NCBI GenBank assembly: GCA_039178165.1
Contig: JBCDFL010000032.1
Coordinates: 1 to 22,500 of the forward strand
Origin: JBCBCP01 sp039178165
GTDB lineage: Bacteria; Pseudomonadota; Alphaproteobacteria; Rhodobacterales; Rhodobacteraceae
Direction: 5' to 3'
DNA length: 22,500 nt
Part shown: piece after piece, positions 16,618 through 22,500 of the stretch
Layout: every line of letters starts with the position of its first letter
Position numbering within the stretch: position 1 is the stretch's first letter
The notes under the pieces: model-generated
What the model saw: only the letters and a program-made list of their open reading frames with translations
What the model was told of the DNA's origin: nothing
Databases searched by the model: none
Made by a program: the position numbers and the translations under genes

Positions 16618-18321
16618 TTACTCGGCCGGCACCCCTTCGGGCTCTGCCTGCTTGACGTGGTGCTTCTCACCCACCGGGCGCACGGCCAGGTTGGCGAAGA
16701 AGGCGATCACGAGCAGGGCCGCCATGCAGTACATCGTCGTGTTGTAGAGCGTGGAGCTCGGATCGACGGTGCCTGCGGGCACGATCTCCATCAGCTTGGC
16801 GATGGTCACCGTGTTGGCCGCCACGAGCTCGTTCAGCTGCGACAGGGGCGCGCCGAACTTCTCGGCAAAGGCCGCCGGATCGACCAGACCTGCGAGGTCC
16901 GCAATCGCGCTCTCCTTGGAGGAGTTGCGCAGATAGGTGATTGCGAAGGGCCCAAGCACACCGGCCGTCGCCCACGCGGTCAGCAGACGCCCGTGGATCC
17001 CGCCCACATGCATCGTGCCGAACAGGTCCGCCAGATAGGCCGGGATGGTCGCGAAACCGCCGCCATACATCGTGAAGATGATCATCGTCGCGATGTAGAA
17101 GCCGATCAGCGCCGTCATGCCGCCGGAGCCCGCGAAGTAGGGGATCGAGCAGTAGAGGACCGTGCCCAGGACAAAGAAGCAGTGGTAGGTGTTCTTGCGC
17201 CCGATGAAGTCCGAGGTCGACGCCCAGAAGAAGCGGCCCACCATGTTGAAGACCGAAATCATGAGAACGTAGGTCCCGGCAAAGGCCGCCGTCACCAGCG
17301 CGAGATCACCGAAGATCTCGTTGATCATCGTCTTGGCCACACCGATCACGCCGATCCCGGCGGTCACATTGAAGCACAGCACCACCCACAGCAGCCAGAA
17401 TTGCGGCGTCTTGAGGGCCTGGTCGATGTCCACGTTGTTGCGCGTGACCATGCCGGAGGCGACGGGCTTGGGCTCCCAACCTTCGGGCTTCCAGCCTTCG
17501 CGCGGCACGCGGTACTGGAACGCCGCGATGATCATCACGATGAAGTAGACGATGCCCAGCGTCATGAACGCGCCAGACGCGCCCGTATTGCCGGTGCCGA
17601 CGACGTAGACGCCCGCATCCCCGCCAAAGCTGGCGGCTTGCGCGGCGGAAGCCACGACGACTTCGACCTGACCGGCCGCGGTTTCCGCAAAGCGGCGGCC
17701 GCCTTCGGTCACCAGCGTCACGGCGCTTTCCACACCCAGATATTCGGGCGCCGAGCTATAGATGCTCAGAAGCCAGCTTTTCAGCGGGGCTCCGATCATC
17801 GCGCCGCCGCCGAAGCCCATGATCGCCATGCCGGTCGCCATGCCGCGCCGGTCCGGGAACCATCTGATCAGCGTCGAGACGGGCGAGACGTAGCCAAGCC
17901 CAAGCCCCATACCGCCGAAGACCCCGTAGCCGAGGTAGACCAGCCACAGCTGGTGCGAAGCGATGCCGAGCGAGCCGATGATGAAGCCGCCGCCCCAGAG
18001 GGTCGCGGCCACGACGCCCACGTAGCGGGGGCCGACCTTTTCGAGCCACTTGCCGCCCACGGCGGCGGTGAGGCCCAGAACGACGATCGCGACCGAGAAG
18101 ATCCAGACCACCGAAGACAGCGACCAGTCGCTGCCCGAGGATGCGACCACACCCAGCTCGCGCGTCAGCGGCGGGTTGAAGACCGACCAGGCATAGACCG
18201 AGCCGATGCACAGGTGAATCGCGATGGACGCCGGCGGAACCCGCCAGCGATTATACCCGTCCGGGGCAACGATGTTTTCTTTGCGCAGGAACCCGAGTGG
18301 CCCCGCTGGTGCGTTAGACAT
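16618..18321 (-). CDS. OFA-family MFS transporter (oxalate/formate antiporter family)
   Basis: An inner-membrane major facilitator of the oxalate/formate antiporter family, 567 residues, first gene of the formate dehydrogenase transcription unit. It shows the OFA pattern: RWRVPPASIAIHLCIGSVYAWSVF in TM1 (split here: RWRVPPASIAIHL and CIGSVYAWSVF), the loop RWFPDRRGMATGMAIMGFGG (153-172), TM7-TM8 beginning at LKTPQFWLLW (303-312), and GRFFWASTSDFIGRKNTY between TM8 and TM9. It is longer than OxlT-like proteins (about 420) because of insertions at about 185-250 and 465-535, both in loops expected on the periplasmic side. ATG 18321 has GGGAGGA eight bases upstream. Context suggests formate (or oxalate) uptake for the adjoining dehydrogenase; the actual substrate is not shown by sequence. 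Confidence 0.88.
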   Translation of the reverse strand: MSNAPAGPLGFLRKENIVAPDGYNRWRVPPASIAIHLCIGSVYAWSVFNPPLTRELGVVASSGSDWSLSSVVWIFSVAIVVLGLTAAVGGKWLEKVGPRYVGVVAATLWGGGFIIGSLGIASHQLWLVYLGYGVFGGMGLGLGYVSPVSTLIRWFPDRRGMATGMAIMGFGGGAMIGAPLKSWLLSIYSSAPEYLGVESAVTLVTEGGRRFAETAAGQVEVVVASAAQAASFGGDAGVYVVGTGNTGASGAFMTLGIVYFIVMIIAAFQYRVPREGWKPEGWEPKPVASGMVTRNNVDIDQALKTPQFWLLWVVLCFNVTAGIGVIGVAKTMINEIFGDLALVTAAFAGTYVLMISVFNMVGRFFWASTSDFIGRKNTYHCFFVLGTVLYCSIPYFAGSGGMTALIGFYIATMIIFTMYGGGFATIPAYLADLFGTMHVGGIHGRLLTAWATAGVLGPFAITYLRNSSKESAIADLAGLVDPAAFAEKFGAPLSQLNELVAANTVTIAKLMEIVPAGTVDPSSTLYNTTMYCMAALLVIAFFANLAVRPVGEKHHVKQAEPEGVPAE

Positions 18322-18370
18322 TTGGCTGTCCTCCCATGGCTACGGGGCAAGGCCCCCTTCGGCTGCGCTG

Positions 18371-18383
18371 GGACAGGCTGTCC
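18371..18383. promoter_or_regulatory. GGACA-N3-TGTCC palindrome, promoter-proximal copy
   Basis: A perfect copy of the palindrome found three more times upstream. It lies about 50 bp before the transporter ATG and probably downstream of the transcription start, a position that would suit repression or DNA looping. Confidence 0.5.
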
Positions 18384-18402
18384 ACAATGGTATGCAGCTC
18401 TT

Positions 18403-18457
18403 TTCAAGGTCTCGCCCTTGAACCGCCCCATTGTCAAACTAATTAATGGTTTATAAT
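18403..18457 (-). promoter_or_regulatory. Putative promoter of the OFA-fds operon with internal inverted repeat
   Basis: On the minus strand a TTGACA -35 hexamer lies at 18437-18432, directly after an AT-rich block (18438-18457) that could be an UP element in otherwise GC-rich DNA. A perfect inverted repeat TTCAAGG-N6-CCTTGAA (18403-18422) covers the spacer and -10 area, where no good -10 hexamer is visible. This would suit an activator-dependent sigma-70-type promoter with its start near 18400. No sigma-54 -24/-12 pair was found. Inferred from pattern only. Confidence 0.45.
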
Positions 18458-18492
18458 CAATAGGTTGAGTCGATCTTGCTGCTCCGCAGAAA

Positions 18493-18590
18493 GGTCAGAA
18501 TGTCCCAAAATTCCGCCCCCGGGCGGGGGACCGCAGGACAAAATGTCCACTTCTTGTCAGGCTGGCTCGGATGTGGGGGACAAATTGTCA
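18493..18590. promoter_or_regulatory. Phased array of three GGACA-N3-TGTCC palindromes (putative response-regulator sites)
   Basis: Three copies: 18493-18505 (GGTCA-GAA-TGTCC, one mismatch), 18536-18548 (GGACA-AAA-TGTCC, perfect) and 18578-18590 (GGACA-AAT-TGTCA, one mismatch). Their centres are 43 and 42 bp apart, close to four helical turns, so all three face the same side of the helix. The last lies inside the 3' end of the kinase gene. They sit about 60-150 bp upstream of the TTGACA hexamer of the OFA promoter. The most likely binder is the NtrC-like regulator encoded nearby, because Fis-type HTH dimers bind such palindromes; this is inference. Confidence 0.6.
18507..18529 (-). terminator. 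Putative terminator of the regulator-kinase operon
   Basis: On the minus strand CCCCC-GCCC-GGGGG (18529-18516) is a short GC hairpin followed five bases later by TTTT (18510-18507). It begins 27 bases after the kinase stop. The stem is only five pairs, so strength is uncertain. Confidence 0.4.
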
Positions 18591-20557
18591 GCCGCAGGAC
18601 ACCACACAAAAAATGTCGTGCCCAGGCCCGGCGTGCTCCGAACGGTGATCAAACCGTCCACCCGCCGCACCAAAGCCTGGCTGATCGACAGGCCCAGACC
18701 CGATCCTTCGGCCAATTTGGTGGAGAAAAACGGATCGAACACCTGATCGAGTCGCTCCCGCGGGATGCCCGGCCCGGTGTCGGAGACTTCGATCAGCGCG
18801 CCCGGCACACCCTCGCGGTCCTGCGCGCCCGTCTTGATCGTCAAGGTGCCACCGTCGTCCATCGCCTGCGCGGCGTTGACCGCCAGGTTGATGATGATCT
18901 GCTGCAATTCCGTCTCGACCATATGGATGTTGGGCGCGTCGCCATGCGCGACCACGACCTCGACGTGATGTTTGCGCATATCGGGCGCCACCAGGAGCAG
19001 CGTGTCTTCGACCACCTTACGCACGTCCACCCGCGAGGTCGCATCCGACAGCTCGCCCGGCCGGGTGAAGTCCAGCAGCTTGCCCACGATGGTGTGGATG
19101 CGGTGCGTTTGCGCGTCGATCAGGTCCAGCTCCATCTGCAAATCCTCCTGCGCCTCGGCGGACAGGGACGCGCGCAGGATTTCCAGATTGCCCTGGATCA
19201 CGGCGACGGGATTGTTGATCTCGTGCGCGACGCCCGCCGTGATCTCCCCGATGGAGGCGAGCTTTTCCGACATCACCAGCTGGGCGAACGTGTCCTCCAG
19301 CTTCTTGGAAGCCTCGCGCAGCTCGGCGGTGCGCTTGTCCACCAGATCGTTGAGGTTGTCGGCGGCGTGGCGCAGCTCCGCGTCGCGCTCCTGCACCTGG
19401 TCCAGCAGACGGTCGAGGTGTTCGGCCACCTCCCCGATCTCGTCATTGGTCTCCACCGGGCCGATCCGCGCGTCGAGCGTGCCGCGCTCGATGCGGGTCA
19501 TGGTGGCGGTCATTTTCTCCAGCGGCGCGAAGATCCCGCGCGCCAGGCGCAGGAACAGCGGAACGGTGACGGCCAGCACCACCAGGAACGAGATCAGCAA
19601 CCACAGGATCGTCGCGTTGCGCTGCGCGGCAAAGGGCGCCTCCAGAAAACCGGTATAGAGCATCCCGACCCGCGCGCCGGTGATATCCGTCAGCGGCACG
19701 TAGCCCGACACGTACCACTCGTTCACCACGAACGCGCGGTCCAGCCACGGCGTGCCGCGCCCCATGACCTGGTCGAAGACGACCTCCGACACCCGCGTGC
19801 CAAGGGCGCGCGCGCCCTCGAACAGCCGCACGTTGGTGGAGATGCGCACATCGTCCAGAAACAGCGTCGTCGTGCCGATCCGCGCGTCGATATCCTCGCG
19901 CTCGCGGTAGATCAGCGCGTTCATCGTGTCGATAATGTCGAGGTCCCGGTTCAAAAGCCGCCCGCCGATCAGCACGCGGCCACTGCCCGGCACCACGCTG
20001 GCGCCCAGCATCACCATGCCGCGCCGCTCGACCGTCCGGTCGATGGACCGCGCCGCCGCCGTCGGGACCAGATCGACCGCCGCGCGGGGCACCAGATCCG
20101 GCGCGATGGCCTCCAGCTCCGCCGCCTCCAAAACCGCCAGGCCCGCGCTTGGCGCGTCAGCGCTCGCCCGCGCGGCGATAGCCTCCAGCGCGCCGGCGCC
20201 CGCCGCCGACGCTGGATCGTACAGAACTAGGAAATCTAGATCGCGCCGCACATTATCCTGCCGCAGCAGCGCCCCGACCGCCTGCGGGCCCGCCGCCTGC
20301 GCCTCCGCGAAGGTGACGGAGCGGGCCAGCGCCTGCACCTGCGCGGCCTGCGTGACCTCGATGGTGAGGAAATATTGCTCCGCGATCCGCAGATCGCTCG
20401 CCACCTTGGACAGCAGCAGCTCGTCGTATTTGTCGATCCAGCGCCACATCGTGACGCCCAGCAGTACCGGCAAAAGCACCACCAGCGGCAGCAGCGCCAG
20501 CGTCAAAAGCCGCAGCCGCACGGAGCGGCTGGCGCTCAGAGCCCCCAGGACTGACAT
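18557..20557 (-). CDS. Membrane sensor histidine kinase (Cache-like sensor, HAMP, HisKA, HATPase_c)
   Basis: A transmembrane kinase, 666 residues, partner of the adjacent NtrC-like regulator. TM1 is at about 14-37, a periplasmic sensor of about 275 residues follows (Cache-like by size and position; not proven), TM2 at about 315-337, then HAMP and a coiled coil (about 393-436). The dimerisation domain has the phospho-acceptor His445 in AGVAHEINNP. The ATPase domain shows an N-box (INLAVNAAQAMDD), DTGPGIP, FDPFFSTK and GSGLGLSISQALV. The layout resembles DctB/NtrB-type kinases. ATG 20557 overlaps the regulator gene by 22 bp; an ORF start at 20623 adds a non-hydrophobic tail and is less likely. 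The last codons coincide with an operator-like palindrome. Signal unknown; formate or a related carboxylate is suggested by context. Confidence 0.9.
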   Translation of the reverse strand: MSVLGALSASRSVRLRLLTLALLPLVVLLPVLLGVTMWRWIDKYDELLLSKVASDLRIAEQYFLTIEVTQAAQVQALARSVTFAEAQAAGPQAVGALLRQDNVRRDLDFLVLYDPASAAGAGALEAIAARASADAPSAGLAVLEAAELEAIAPDLVPRAAVDLVPTAAARSIDRTVERRGMVMLGASVVPGSGRVLIGGRLLNRDLDIIDTMNALIYREREDIDARIGTTTLFLDDVRISTNVRLFEGARALGTRVSEVVFDQVMGRGTPWLDRAFVVNEWYVSGYVPLTDITGARVGMLYTGFLEAPFAAQRNATILWLLISFLVVLAVTVPLFLRLARGIFAPLEKMTATMTRIERGTLDARIGPVETNDEIGEVAEHLDRLLDQVQERDAELRHAADNLNDLVDKRTAELREASKKLEDTFAQLVMSEKLASIGEITAGVAHEINNPVAVIQGNLEILRASLSAEAQEDLQMELDLIDAQTHRIHTIVGKLLDFTRPGELSDATSRVDVRKVVEDTLLLVAPDMRKHHVEVVVAHGDAPNIHMVETELQQIIINLAVNAAQAMDDGGTLTIKTGAQDREGVPGALIEVSDTGPGIPRERLDQVFDPFFSTKLAEGSGLGLSISQALVRRVDGLITVRSTPGLGTTFFVWCPAADNLSPTSEPA

Positions 20558-21918
20558 TTGCGGTCGATGGTCTTGCGCGCCACGCCCAGCCGCCGTGCCG
20601 CTTCGGCCCGGTTGCCGTTGCACGCCTCAAGCACCTTGAGGATGTGCCGCTGCTCCACCGCGCCCAGCGTCTCGATCTCCGCCGGCTCGGCCTCTTCGTG
20701 GCTGGGCGCCTCGAAGCGGCCGACGATCAGCGCCCGCTCCACCGTATTGCGCAGCTCCATCACGTTGCCCGGCCAGGGATGGGCAAGCAGACGGCGGCGC
20801 ATCGCCGGCTCCAGCGCCGGCAGCGCCATGCCCATCCGCTGGGACAGCTCTTCGCCGAAGAAGGCGATCAGTTCCAGGATATCCTCCGCCCGCTCCCGCA
20901 GGGGCGGCAGGTTGATGGAGCCGACGTTGAGCAGGTAAAACAGATCCTTGCGGAAGCTCCCGTCCTCCACCGCCTGCTGTAAGGGCCGCGTGGTCGACGC
21001 GATCACGCGCGCGTCCAGCCGCAGGCTCCGCTGCGCGCCCAGGGGCCGGAAGCGCCCCGTCGACAGCAATTCGGCCAGGATGTTCTGGCAAGCGGGGTTT
21101 AGCATCTCCGCATCTTCCAGAAAGACCGTCCCGCCGGCGACGTTGATCAGAATGCCATCCTCCCCCGTCGCCGTCCCGTTTGAGACGTCTTCCACCCGCC
21201 CGAACAGGCGCGCCTGGAACGTGTCTTCGGTCATCCCGAAGGATTGCAGCCAGACGAAGGGACGCTCCCCCTGCCCCGACGCGCGGTGCAGCATGCGCGC
21301 CGCGATCTGCTTGCCCGTGCCCGGCTCGCCCCGAATGATGACGTGGCTGGGAATGTCCGCCGCCCGCGCAATCGCCTGGCGCACGTCGCGCACCAACTCG
21401 GAGGAGCCGATTAGCGCGTCGCGGTGGCGTAGAAGGTCCTTGCCCGCCTCGAGCTCGTGGCGCAGTTGGAAGTTCTGGCGGCGCAGGCGCGAGCGGGCGA
21501 GCGATTGGCCGATGGCGTTCAGCACCTGATTGCTGCGAAAGGGCTTCAGCAGGAAATCCGACGCCCCCGCCCGGATCGCCGCAATCGCGGTCTCCAAATC
21601 GGCGTAGGCCGTGATCAGGATCGCATCGGCAAAAAGGCCGATCCGCTTCTGCTCGGCCAACCAGTCGAGGCCGCTTTGCTTCGGCATGATATTGTCGAGG
21701 ATCACCACGTCATAGGCCGCCTCGTCTAGCTCCGCCGAGGCTTCGGCGGTGTCCGCACAGGCTTTGACGTGGCCGCAATGGTCCCGCAGCGCTTTGACCA
21801 GGAAGTTGCGCATTCCCGGCTCGTCATCGACGATCAGCACGCGCGCCCGCGCCAGGTCGCGGTCGAACTGCTCGGTCAGGGGCGCCGCGCTCGGCGCTGG
21901 GGCGAGGTTCTGATCCAT
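20536..21918 (-). CDS. NtrC-like response regulator without GAFTGA (receiver, AAA+, Fis HTH)
   Basis: A DNA-binding response regulator of 460 residues. The receiver (about 25-140) has Asp31/Asp32, phospho-acceptor Asp75 in VILDNIMP, Thr103 and Lys125. The AAA+ domain (about 165-395) has Walker A GEPGTGK (197-203) and the arginine-finger region FRKDLFYLLN and LPPLRERAEDI. The C-terminus is a Fis-type helix-turn-helix (NRAEAARRLGVARKTIDRK). The sigma-54 contact loop is gone: RLFGRVEDVSNGTATGEDG (237-255) replaces the GAFTGA region. Walker B reads GTVFLEDA instead of GTLFLDEI. As with Rhodobacter capsulatus NtrC, it probably works with sigma-70-type polymerase. ATG 21918 directly follows a TAG, with no visible ribosome binding site. 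Followed by its kinase, overlapping 22 bp. Confidence 0.9.
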   Translation of the reverse strand: MDQNLAPAPSAAPLTEQFDRDLARARVLIVDDEPGMRNFLVKALRDHCGHVKACADTAEASAELDEAAYDVVILDNIMPKQSGLDWLAEQKRIGLFADAILITAYADLETAIAAIRAGASDFLLKPFRSNQVLNAIGQSLARSRLRRQNFQLRHELEAGKDLLRHRDALIGSSELVRDVRQAIARAADIPSHVIIRGEPGTGKQIAARMLHRASGQGERPFVWLQSFGMTEDTFQARLFGRVEDVSNGTATGEDGILINVAGGTVFLEDAEMLNPACQNILAELLSTGRFRPLGAQRSLRLDARVIASTTRPLQQAVEDGSFRKDLFYLLNVGSINLPPLRERAEDILELIAFFGEELSQRMGMALPALEPAMRRRLLAHPWPGNVMELRNTVERALIVGRFEAPSHEEAEPAEIETLGAVEQRHILKVLEACNGNRAEAARRLGVARKTIDRKCQSWGL

Positions 21919-21946
21919 CTAAAAGCGTGCGCGCAGGCGCGGGCGG

Positions 21947-22147
21947 TTAACGGCCCGGCGCGATCTCTCCGCTGACCTCGTGGTCCAGATCCAGCGTCTC
22001 GCTCGTCAGCCGGATGGTCACGCGGTGGTTTTTATTCCCGTCGCCGGCCTCAGCCGCGGCGCGAAGCGCGCGCTCGATCTCGGCCTGCGAGGTGACGCCG
22101 ACTTGCTTGAGAAGCTTGCGAATGGCCATGTTGTAGTCGTCCGTCAT
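21947..22147 (-). CDS. Small conserved protein, DUF6494-like
   Basis: A 66-residue cytoplasmic protein with no signal peptide, membrane segment or cysteine. The N-terminus (NMAIRKLLKQVGVTSQAEIE) and the C-terminal LDLDHEVSGEI match what I recall of DUF6494, a family of unknown function. ATG 22147 is supported by GGAGGG five bases upstream (22153-22158 on the plus strand), one of the better ribosome binding sites here. It ends 28 bp before the response-regulator gene on the same strand, so the three are probably co-transcribed and it could be an accessory of the two-component system. Function is not known and I do not assign one. Confidence 0.75.
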   Translation of the reverse strand: MTDDYNMAIRKLLKQVGVTSQAEIERALRAAAEAGDGNKNHRVTIRLTSETLDLDHEVSGEIAPGR

Positions 22148-22337
22148 ATCCGCCCTCCACCGGTGACATGGATGCGGCCGCCCCGCGGGGGCGCGCCGCG
22201 CACTGGGCCCAGACGCGGGGCGCTGCGGCGGATCTGTCCGCTGCCGGGCCCCGGGCTAGGTCGCGAGTGCGCAGGATGGAGCGGGCGGGCCGCCGGGGTC
22301 AACCCACTAAGCCAACCGGACTTCCGCATGCCCCGGG
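22148..22337. other. Intergenic region between DUF6494-like gene and AraC-type gene
   Basis: About 190 bp of very GC-rich sequence with no convincing gene. It should contain the promoter of the DUF6494-regulator-kinase operon, but I saw no clear -35/-10. GCCCCGGGCTAG occurs twice (22248-22259 and 22330-22341), the second copy running over the stop codon of the AraC-type gene. A small hairpin, GCGGA-TCTG-TCCGC, lies near 22227-22241. An open frame through here on the minus strand looks spurious. Confidence 0.35.
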
Positions 22338-22500
22338 CTAGCGCGGCGCGGCCGCCGCGTCGATACGGGCTTGGGTTCTGTAGCGCGCGGGCGTTACCCC
22401 AAACTCCTCCGAAAAGCGGGTCGTCAGGTGGGCCTGCGACGAAAACCCGCAATTATATGCGATCTCCGCGATGCTCAGCTCCGTCGTCACCAATTGGTGC
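22338..22500 (-). CDS. AraC-family transcriptional regulator (C-terminal fragment)
   Basis: Only the last 53 codons or so are in the window; the 5' end lies beyond 22500. The translation contains the second helix-turn-helix of the AraC family: LSIAEIAYNCGFSSQAHLTT, then RFSEEFGVTPARYR, the family's highly conserved end. An alanine-rich tail ends at TAG (22338-22340). No target can be inferred. It is on the same strand as the DUF6494-regulator-kinase genes but 190 bp away, so probably a separate unit. Confidence 0.85.
   Translation of the reverse strand, partial: HQLVTTELSIAEIAYNCGFSSQAHLTTRFSEEFGVTPARYRTQARIDAAAAPR

Noticed and set aside
16558..18456. Plus-strand open frame of 632 codons opposite the OFA transporter
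   Set aside because: It is antisense to a clear MFS protein, and its His/Arg/Asp-rich translation is the usual shadow of high-GC codon use.
18322..18480. Sigma-54 (-24/-12) promoter upstream of the OFA gene
   Set aside because: I looked for TGGCAC-N5-TTGC-like pairs on the minus strand because of the NtrC-like regulator, and found none; the regulator also lacks GAFTGA.
18476..20230. Plus-strand open frame of 584 codons opposite the sensor kinase
   Set aside because: It is antisense to well-defined HisKA and HATPase motifs, and the translation is low-complexity Arg/Gln/His-rich.
22144..22452. Minus-strand open frame of 102 codons overlapping the DUF6494-like start by ATGA
   Set aside because: Its Arg/Pro/Gly-rich translation resembles no protein, it runs through the AraC-type C-terminus in another frame, and GC-rich DNA yields many such frames.
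1..22500. CRISPR arrays, tRNA or rRNA genes, insertion sequences, phage genes
   Set aside because: No regularly spaced repeats, tRNA-like cloverleaf, transposase motif or integrase was seen by eye; a tRNA scan or IS search was not possible here.

Overview
The window is high-GC DNA with tightly packed, overlapping operons. Gene content points to an alphaproteobacterium, most likely Rhodobacterales (Roseobacter/Rhodobacter group): an hmuR/hmuSTUV haem locus, a two-subunit NAD-dependent formate dehydrogenase, an NtrC-like regulator without GAFTGA, and a DUF6494-type small protein. No rRNA, tRNA, CRISPR array, insertion sequence or phage gene was seen. The organism call is inference from gene families, not from a marker gene.

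Layout. (1) 1-5793, haem uptake: a partial TonB-dependent receptor (minus strand, C-terminus beyond base 1) is divergent from hmuS-hmuT-hmuU-hmuV (plus strand). The 195-bp space between them has a plausible promoter with an inverted repeat over its -10. (2) 5790-11396, a leftward operon of six coupled genes: a NikZ/CntA-like binding protein, two ATPases, two permeases and, last, an ATP-grasp ligase. It resembles a metal-chelate (nickel/opine-metallophore) importer. Its last stop codon overlaps the hmuV stop codon on the other strand. A divergent Rrf2 regulator with a TTG start (11526-11936) is the likely local regulator. (3) 11960-11994, a bidirectional terminator. (4) 12014-18321, leftward: an OFA-family transporter, then a NuoE-NuoF fusion (formate dehydrogenase beta), then the molybdenum/tungsten catalytic alpha subunit. 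Together they would import formate (or oxalate) and oxidise formate to CO2 with NAD+. (5) 18557-22147, leftward: a DUF6494 small protein, an NtrC-like response regulator, and a membrane sensor kinase. (6) 22338-22500, the C-terminus of an AraC-family regulator.

The most interesting part is the link between (4) and (5). The space between the kinase gene and the OFA gene, running into the last kinase codons, holds four copies of a palindrome GGACA-N3-TGTCC (two perfect, two with one mismatch). Three of them are spaced 42-43 bp apart, about four helical turns. They lie upstream of a TTGACA -35 hexamer. The response regulator lacks the sigma-54 contact loop (GAFTGA) and has an altered Walker B, so it probably activates or represses a sigma-70-type promoter. 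My working model is a dedicated two-component circuit for the formate uptake and oxidation module. Further oddities are missing Fe-S ligands in both dehydrogenase subunits, two periplasmic-side insertions in the transporter, and an ATP-grasp ligase coupled to a metal-chelate importer.
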